Source: Perkinsus olseni
Lineage: Eukaryota > Perkinsozoa > Perkinsida
Reading direction: 5' to 3'
DNA: 23,693 bases
NCBI GenBank assembly: GCA_013115125.1
Contig: JABANN010000518.1
Coordinates: 1-23,693 of the forward strand
The notes beneath the pieces were generated by a model that worked only from the letters and a program-made list of their open reading frames with translations, did no database searches and was not told the DNA's origin. Every line of letters starts with the position of its first letter. Within the stretch, counting starts at the first letter, position 1. The position numbers and the translations under genes were made by a program. Of the stretch, positions 16,947 through 23,693 are shown in pieces.

Positions 16947-19900
16947 ATGCTCTCGTTAGTGAAGAACCTCTTCGGCCGTCCCCCTCCACCTGATGTCAAG
17001 GAAGAGGACGTCTCCGATGACGGTTCGCCAGGTACCGCCTGCAACGGGATCTTGCCGTCCTTGCTATGGCGTTGTCACAGGCCAGGAGGGTGCCACAGCC
17101 GTACAGACAGCCACTGGGTGCGCCCTGGACCTCCTCAAGGGCGACTTCTTCGTTCTGGATGGTGGAGAGTGGACCAGTCTAGCGGACGGGGTGAGGCCGG
17201 AGGGCAGCAGCTGTTCCTGTAGCGTTGTTTCCAAAAGCAGTTATGCAGCGTGACGTTTGATGAAGCCCTCGGTCGAATGTATGTGTCGCAGGAGGACGAG
17301 GAAGTCGAGGAGGTCTTTAATGTAAGGAAAGCTCGTTGTGGTGGTGGTGGTGAATTGTGAAGTGAAAGTTGGTAAAAATGATCACAATGAAAAGATAAAG
17401 TAATTTTCAAGCTAGCTATATCAATTTAATCTGATAGTGTTCGTAAGATATTTTTCTCATTTTCTCTTTGTATAATTTTGACATCTTCATGATAAACTTC
17501 TATATACATCCAAGTCTGATGATGAGGTCAGATGGTGATTCGTGATCGTAATAAAAAATGGATTAAGTTTTATTGTTCTATTGATATGATCTCCTGCTGT
17601 TAATGTTGTATCGGACGCGCGGTATCATCAACCGGTATGGAGTCCTTAGTGAAAAATCCCAACAACTCCCCGATCAGCTTTGTGGCGGCACAGGTCAGGC
17701 AAAGTGTTTGTCCGTGTTAATGATGTATCTTCATTTTATCATTAGCGCTTCTGTAGCACATTTCTATACGTGATGAAGCCTGATGAGTATGTCAGGCGAA
17801 ACAGATGACGAACGTACAGCGCTATGACGACCCGGACGACGGCTACCCGTGCATCCAGTGGATCGTAAGTACTCCGAAACAGCGGTAATAGGGATGGTCA
17901 TTTGCCTGCTGATAGGTGGTCACTAGGAGCGAAAATATGAGCGAGTGGGGGCTCAAGTTCCGCAACGAGGAGGCCGTGGATGAGTTCGTCAGGTGGGCCT
18001 TTCCTCGTTGATGCGGTGAGCACAGACCTTCAGGCAAGTGGAGATGCTGGGCCAGGCCGAGTCCACCATTGTCGTGCAGATCGACGGTTTGAGCATGACG
18101 GCTCGGGAGGGTAGGTCACTGGTGTGTAGGCTGTCCAACTTCGTCACTGCGCTCGTAAAGCTCTTCGGGATTAATACTATTCGTCTACCAGTATATAAAT
18201 TTTCGAAATACTATTGATACTCAAGCAAATTTGGTATTATTTTCTAAATACGTTTATAGTGCACTTTTATCTTCTTATACTATGACTTTATTTTACCACT
18301 TTCACTATAGTGTACTTTATATACTTGCATCATCGCGCCGGAAAAATTTATTAAGTGGTTCAGCCGCGATTGCACTAGAAAGGCTGCTGGAAGGGTATCT
18401 CAGTCACTCTTCCGAGCGGCCAATAGGCGCTCGGCAGAGGGCAGACGGCGGCTTTGGAGAAGTCACAGTGGGAAATTGTGAGCGCGTATAATACGCACTG
18501 AAAAGCGCACGACGGTGGCGCATTGTGACATGAATGAACAAGAGGGATTTTTGCGGCCTCGTCATTGGATGATGGTGTGTTCAGGACCAGGGGAATGGTC
18601 GCCCGTCGGTCACTCCAACTCAGTCATGGTTATGATCACTCAGCGGAAGGACTTCGAGGCCCACTTGGTTATATTCGATCGTAGCATGCATAATTTCGTG
18701 GCGCGCGGTAGTTTCGGATTCGTTTTCAGAGGCTGATGATAGTCTCCTTTACAGTGGTGCCATCACTGCTGGTCTCGGGTTCAAATACGAATGGCCTAAG
18801 ATCATGTAAGTCGCTATAGAACCCGGTGGTCAGCTCAATAGTGGGGGGGTGCTCGGCGGCGCAGTTCGAGGTGAAGGCCAGTGAGACAGGAGAGTGATCT
18901 TAACGGGGGTCAGTCGAATTGCATTCATACCAACTTTTGAGTAATTCATTCTATTTCTCTGCGCGTGGCTGGCTCGTTGTTGCAATTCCAAGTACTGCTC
19001 GGGTGTGTGAGGTCTCGTGTCAGGTTCCTCGGCTTCTCCCCATTGTCATCTAAAACGCCGGTATTGGCGATAGAATGTAGTATTTTCGGGCGTATGCGGC
19101 CGCTGGGCGCATCGACCCTTCAGGCCCGACTCACGCTGCATTCGCTTCCCTCTGTGGGGCTCTGGACAAGGTGCAGGCGGAGCGCCGGTTCAAGAAGAAA
19201 AGTGAGCCATCACCAGAACTCGTCCTCCTAAACACCGATACCTGGGAGAAATTCGGGCCGCATTCTACGCGGCCTCCTTCTCGCTAGCGTGGTTGGTGAT
19301 CTTGGAAATTCTCTGGCTCTTTTTCTGGACATGGGGAAGCAGCTAGATCAGATCGAAATCGGTTTCTTCGAATACAATCCGTTGAATCGAAAGACGCATT
19401 CGAGTCTTTTGAGGACTGGGCGAGGGGTCGGGTGGGATGGCGTTTGGTCAGTCCCCGGCAAGCCCAAGGCGACAGAGAACGAGAAAGCCGAGGAATTCTA
19501 CGATGTTGACAATGAGGAAGAACCAGCGGAGCGAAGCGGTATTCCTTTGCCATTTTCCCATCGTCTGTTGGGAGCATCTTCCTCAGAGGATGCTTCCGAA
19601 TTTTCGACGACCTCGGAGGCCTGGTCGAGCGAGGATGAGTACGGTAGCTCCCCCGTGAAGACCTACCCTAAGAAACAAGTACTGCTTCGCGACTCAGTAC
19701 GGGTGAAGCTTCTCTTAGGGCGCTCGGGACGGCGGTGCCACAGAAAGCAACAAGTTGATGGGGACGTCGAAGACCGTCGGAGGCGACCGGGCATTCGTAT
19801 GGCGGACGAAGGTGGGAGAAGATGTTAATCCAGTGGGGAAGCGGATTAGCACAGGTCTCCAACAGGCGCCAGGCGGCAAGGCATGAAGCGGGCGGAGGGG

Positions 19901-22006
19901 CGAACATGAATGTAGTCCAATGTGTTAGATGGCTCGGTTGTTGATCTCACGACCGTAGTTCGATTCTTGGTGGCGGTATTATTCTTGACAGGTTCTAAGG
20001 ATGGACGCTGATGGATTGGAGCAAGTGACACGAATTAATAACGTAATACTGGGCTGCTCAACCCGATGGGAGAATGAGCTTTTCGTCACCGACGGGGTGC
20101 CTCCCGCTGTGTTGGAAGCAATGAAGGAGGGTTTCGTTATACGAGGGCTCGTACTCAACTGTCCCTACCACAAAAGCCCGACAGTTGCTCGAAGGTGTGA
20201 GCGCTTCTTTGTTTGGTAATTGTCAGATTTTATATAAGGGCGAAGGTGTGTGTCCAACAGCATGTATGATGCATGAGGGGGATAACAAGATGCTCTTGCT
20301 CGATCATTGTGAGTAACGGGTGTCTAATTGATACGAAGTGGTGAGAAAACTTCTGGTGGCTAAATTTTCACAGAGCGGTATGCAACAGAACACGGCGATT
20401 CAGAATCTGTGCTTGTTTCTGTCCCCATGAAAAGAGTCGCCGAAACACTCTTCCTTGAAGCTTATAGGCTTCGTTCACCAGCTGGCCACCTTGAACGTTG
20501 AGCCGTCTCCGTAGTTAAGTAGACACGTAAAGGAAATACGTGATTGCTTGCCATTTGCCTTCGATAAGTTTTTGGAGAAAAATGAGTGTAGCATAGGTCG
20601 AGGCAGAATTTGATCTCGTCTTTCAGCTGACCCCGCCGACGCTGATAAGGTCCTCTGTATGGACTTGAACGTGGGGAAAGTGGTGAGGCATGAGCCGTGA
20701 TGGTCAGCAGCGACGCGACACGGTTATCGTCTGGGAAGGTGCAAGAGTGGAATGCAGACAGTATGCGAGTCAACAGCCTGATACCGACATCGAAGACTGC
20801 GCAGAGTGATGCCTGGGGAGGGTCCGTTCTGACGCTACAGTCGGCGTTGGAAGCCGCGGCTTGTCTTGCTCTCCGCCCCAATTCAAGGAAGGGGCAGACT
20901 CGGATGATCTGCCGGCAGGTACTGGAGAGCAGTGCTTCATGGGAATGAACGATAAAGCTGTCTTCGTTATGGATCCAAGGCTGGACTCGAGGAATACTAA
21001 TAGGGTAGTCATACGGATTTCGACTCATACCGTAACTTTCGTAACTCGTAGGCACAGACGTACGCCTACGCCAGCAACGTGAAGCTGAGCGCTGCGGCGA
21101 CTGATGGTGGGGGAAGATTCGTACGAGGAGCGAAGCGAACGACCAGCGCGCTCGAAGGGTGTTGTGCCAGGCCCTCGGTAACCGTGTGGGCGAGTACCGC
21201 CTGTTCGACGGACAGACGAATAAGGAGGGCCAAATCAAACGATGCAAGACCCTTCTTAAGGGCACTGGGGACCCGATCATCAAAGTTGATGTCACGTGAG
21301 ACCGGGCCGATACTTCTGCCCGTCGCGGCGTAATGGGCTGGGTGGGCTTCGACACCGACTCGCGACTAGTTGATTGGCCTAGCGTAACGGTCGCATAGAC
21401 TGTCATTGATGCGTTCAATAAACCTTGTCACCTTTCGGTGAGGATGTCTCTCAGGCTCCGAGCTTCGGGTGCGAAGTGCCTCCGGACGGGAGCATAGTGG
21501 ATGTTCGCGATCTCAGGTTCGATGGTCGGTATCTACTCGGAACAACTGCGAAGTATCTTGTCCTAATCGACACTCAGCTGTCCGGTGGTGTGACGGGTTT
21601 CGACAAGTCCATGGGCCAGAACGCACCGGAGTTGATATCGATCAGCCTTTCGCAGGAAGACTTCGTGAAGTAGCAGATAATTAGCGGAGCGAAGCGATTC
21701 ATGGGTGATCATTCTCGGATCAGGTATGGTTTGAAGGACATCAACTTCACTCCTGCGAGGTTCGAGTGCGGTGCAAGCGGCGTTGAGGAAACCATCGTTA
21801 CCACCACGGGCAGTCTGATGGTCAGCTGGAGCCTCAAGGTAATTTCGTGGCGCGCGAAGTTTTCACAGCAGTCTGTTCAGGATGTACTGCGCGGTAAAAT
21901 CCACAAGTACTCGGTGAAGCCCATGGGTGACTACATCGTGGCCACCGAGTCTGCTCCGGGCGTCTCGGAAAGCACTGCTGCAGGGAACGCCGTTGTCGCC
22001 ATGTAA
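16947..22006 (+). CDS. VID27: VID27-like protein (vacuolar import and degradation family), 719 aa
   Basis: Twenty-two exons join in phase: 16947-17031, 17081-17190, 17241-17321, 17796-17864, 17916-17992, 18034-18110, 18585-18680, 18730-18805, 19024-19079, 19124-19201, 19347-19678, 19719-19811, 19992-20042, 20227-20308, 20627-20682, 20739-20805, 20919-21004, 21052-21120, 21171-21295, 21517-21669, 21724-21838 and 21881-22006 (TAA). Yeast Vid27 is 782 aa. The N-terminal half has PH-like stretches (WGLKFRNEEAVDEFV), then an acidic linker (about 300-370). The C-terminal half matches the family's WD40-like domain in order: VGGDRAFVWR, DADGLEQVTRINN, MMHEGDNKMLLL, LCMDLNVGKVVQEW, VMDPRL (512-517), EYRLFDG, DPIIKVDVT, RYLLGTTAKYLVLIDT, FTPARF (648-653), ETIVTTTG. 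Its cellular role is poorly known. Exon 11 may hide an in-frame 48-nt intron (19539-19586). The exon 8-11 joins are the least sure. Long introns 3 and 6 are AT-rich. Confidence 0.88.
19917..19985 (+). pseudogene. weak tRNA-like relic in a VID27 intron
   Basis: Inside intron 12 (19812-19991), the sequence CAATGTGTTAGATGG, then CTCGGTTGTTGA, then AGTTCGATTC at normal spacing resembles a tRNA-Asn(GTT) in D-arm, anticodon loop and T-loop. The anticodon and T stems no longer pair and box B has mismatches. It is either a strongly decayed tRNA copy or chance. Confidence 0.22.
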
Positions 22007-22417
22007 TTGTCGCAGTGGAAGATCCACGAACCATTTTGGAGCCGGTCGGAAGTAGGTACCAAGATTCCATTGATGTTGCACGACGGCGGAGAAGTCAGCA
22101 TCGCAAATGATGGTGTTGTAGTTGATGCAGCTTTTTTCACGCATGAGTTTTATTGTTTCGCGTTGGAAGCGAAAAAATGAGTATTCGCAGGGGTTGTAAC
22201 TGCTAGCCGTGTATCGAAGATTCGCGCATGCGTGCACTCGTGTGCATGCGTGCAGGCATGCGCATGCGTTCTCGTACTCTTAAGGTTCTTGTGATGTCTC
22301 TTTCCGTTGACCTTCCACCATCATAGTCTATCTTACTCGCTAAAAATCCGCTTTTTCGAGGAGAGCTTTGGGTAACCCTCCCCAGCGGTCGGCTAGCCTG
22401 TCTAGCTTCGTTGTTGT
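22007..22417. other. convergent 3' intergenic region
   Basis: About 410 nt separate the VID27 stop from the stop of the minus-strand gene, so both 3' UTRs end here. The alternating purine-pyrimidine tract at 22223-22268 is the only notable structure. No gene is seen. Confidence 0.45.
22223..22268. repeat. alternating purine-pyrimidine tract with GCATGC palindromes
   Basis: About 46 nt consist of CGCATGCGTGCA-type words repeated in imperfect copies, nearly all alternating purine and pyrimidine. Sequence of this kind can adopt Z-DNA and forms overlapping palindromes. It lies between two convergent genes. Confidence 0.75.
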
Positions 22418-23080
22418 CTACTCTAGCGCATTGCGTGCCCACACTGCAACCAACTTCTTCGTCAGTAAAGTGATAGTCTTTTGTATGGGCAATACCCCTT
22501 CCTCGTCCCCTTCAGCTGCTACTAGGCCGCGGTATCGTCTGTCCAAGACTATGCCTCCGTGATCGGGCTCTGAGACCTCCGTGGTCTCATTAGCGACCAC
22601 CGTCTCGATCGTGGACTCGTGCTCATCCGAAAAGAGAGCCCTACCTCGTAAAGGCTTTCCTATCAAGCGTCAGTCTGCCGTCAACCTACGATCGGTGAGC
22701 AGGCCTTGTTTAAAAAAGAGCGTCACGATCACCCCATAAGAGCAAATAGCCTTATACCATTGAAGCCTACCATCGTCTCTTCATGCAAAAGTTATGTTGC
22801 CATTGTCCTTCTGCTGTCTCGGTGCTGCCGCCAGCAGTACGTCCGTGTCGTCTGTTCATATACTCTTAGCTCATATTAGCTGGGCTGTGCGTCGGGTCTC
22901 CACAAGGGATGCCCAGCAGTGGTTGTGGGAACATGTGTTGGTGTCGGAACCGCTCGCTCCGTCGAGGTCCCATGACAGTAGCAGCTCACCATTTAAGCTT
23001 TCTGGTATCACGCCAGTCAACTTATCATCCTCATTTTTATTTTTGGTATGTCGAGTTTTGCAGTATGGGTGGGTGTGCAC
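22418..23080 (-). CDS. 3' exons of a minus-strand gene, unknown function
   Basis: The terminal exon 22418-22659 is 80 codons including TAG and looks coding: an acidic stretch (SDEHESTIETVV, EVSEPDHGG), a helix-like LLTKKLVAVW and a final NALE. Its acceptor (TTGATAG) joins in phase across a 330-nt intron to an upstream exon ending at 22990, which has a strong donor (AATG then GTGAGC) and encodes DDKLTGVIPESLNG. The start of that upstream exon is not found; its frame is open to about 23080, so the span given is approximate and the 5' part of the gene is missing or lies further up. No family was recognised. The plus-strand frame over 22794-23090 competes but has no matching splice sites. Confidence 0.48.
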
Positions 23081-23693
23081 AGCGAGCTAGTTAAGGGCAG
23101 GCTTCGCTTCAGCGAAAAGGGGTTTCGAACGCTCCATAAGTGACCGGAGAAATGCACATTGAGGTATTGTCGGGTTCGGTAGAGTGGCTGCGATTAGTCG
23201 GGTTCAGCTTGGGAGTAGTGTGTACGACCAATGGTACTCGCTTTACTGCGGAAGTGCACTCAGTTTTTTGCCGTCGAGTGCACCCAAGTGAGTTCTCAGA
23301 GTAGAGTGAAGGACTCGGAAGGATTTCTCCGTTTGCATGAGTCAACAAATGATTTGCCTTGAAATGAACTCGAGCATCAACATGTTGCAGATGCTAGATC
23401 ATTTCACAAGCATACCCTCCATAGCTGGTGAGAGTCTGGGTTAGCAAAGCTCGCGCGCTCAAACGAGACCGAGCAATAAGCCATCGGGACCCTTTTGTAT
23501 TCACACAAGATCGTGACTCACTCACACATTCCATGCTTTCCACTGGAGAGTAACTTTCCAGAGAGACACAACTAAAGACTCCCGACTTCCTGAAAATTTG
23601 TTGCGCGCAGTATCTCTAAATTGGAAAGCACATGTGCTTGGAGGTACAGTTCGAGCCGGAGTCGTTACCTCACCTTGCTCGTCCCCTATTTTG
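23081..23693. other. unassigned right end of the window
   Basis: No supported gene is seen. The short open frames on both strands lack convincing splice sites. Upstream exons of the minus-strand gene that ends at 22418 may lie here, but none could be matched in phase. Confidence 0.35.

Noticed and set aside
17322-18584. VID27 introns 3 and 6 both exactly 474 nt
   Set aside because: The two sequences show no similarity to each other and no matching ends, so the equal length looks like coincidence and not two copies of an inserted element.
20462-21418. 318-aa open frame on the minus strand
   Set aside because: It lies exactly opposite the VID27 exons 15-19 and their introns. The plus strand there carries family motifs and phased splice sites, while the minus frame has no recognisable motif.
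1-23693. Transposons, virus-like elements, CRISPR arrays, bacterial operons
   Set aside because: No transposase, reverse transcriptase, integrase, capsid or Cas motif was seen in any frame, no long terminal repeats were found, and there are no regularly spaced repeats. Intron density excludes a bacterial source.

Overview
The window is nuclear DNA from a gene-dense, intron-rich eukaryote. All resolved introns are GT-AG, most are 38-60 nt, and gaps between genes are short. There are nucleus-type tRNA genes and clear eukaryotic core proteins (an RNA polymerase II Rpb4 subunit, a NIMA-related kinase and a VID27-like protein). The exon style (a G, often GT, directly after the AG acceptor), a GH18-like secreted protein and a Thr-rich surface-type protein suggest an alveolate near dinoflagellates, such as Perkinsus. 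That placement is inference; no marker in the window proves it.

Layout, left to right. 1-909: non-coding. 910-2650 (+): eight-exon gene of unknown function with an antisense tRNA-Arg(CCG) inside intron 1. 3226-4563 (+): RPB4. 5078-5751 (+): small unknown gene with a decayed tRNA-Thr copy in an intron. 5918-7097 (+): secreted GH18-like protein without the catalytic acid. About 7348-8543 (+): partly resolved unknown gene. 8529-8600 (+): intact tRNA-Thr(CGT). 8577-12363 (-): 18-exon NEK-family kinase. 13064-14779 (-): intronless secreted Thr-rich protein. 15289-15855 (+): partly resolved unknown gene. 16947-22006 (+): 22-exon VID27-like gene. 22418 to about 23080 (-): 3' exons of another unknown gene.

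The kinase, VID27, RPB4, GH18-like and first-gene models were built by hand: each junction was required to have GT-AG ends and matching codon phase, and where a family is known, the family motifs had to appear in order. Most long open frames on the other strand are shadows of these genes.

The most unusual theme is the tie between tRNA sequence and gene structure. One tRNA fills most of an intron on the opposite strand. One tRNA lies where two convergent genes meet and contains the stop codon of both. A duplicate of it has decayed inside another gene's intron. Several further Pol III B-box matches fall in introns. No transposase, reverse transcriptase, virus-like element or CRISPR array was recognised.
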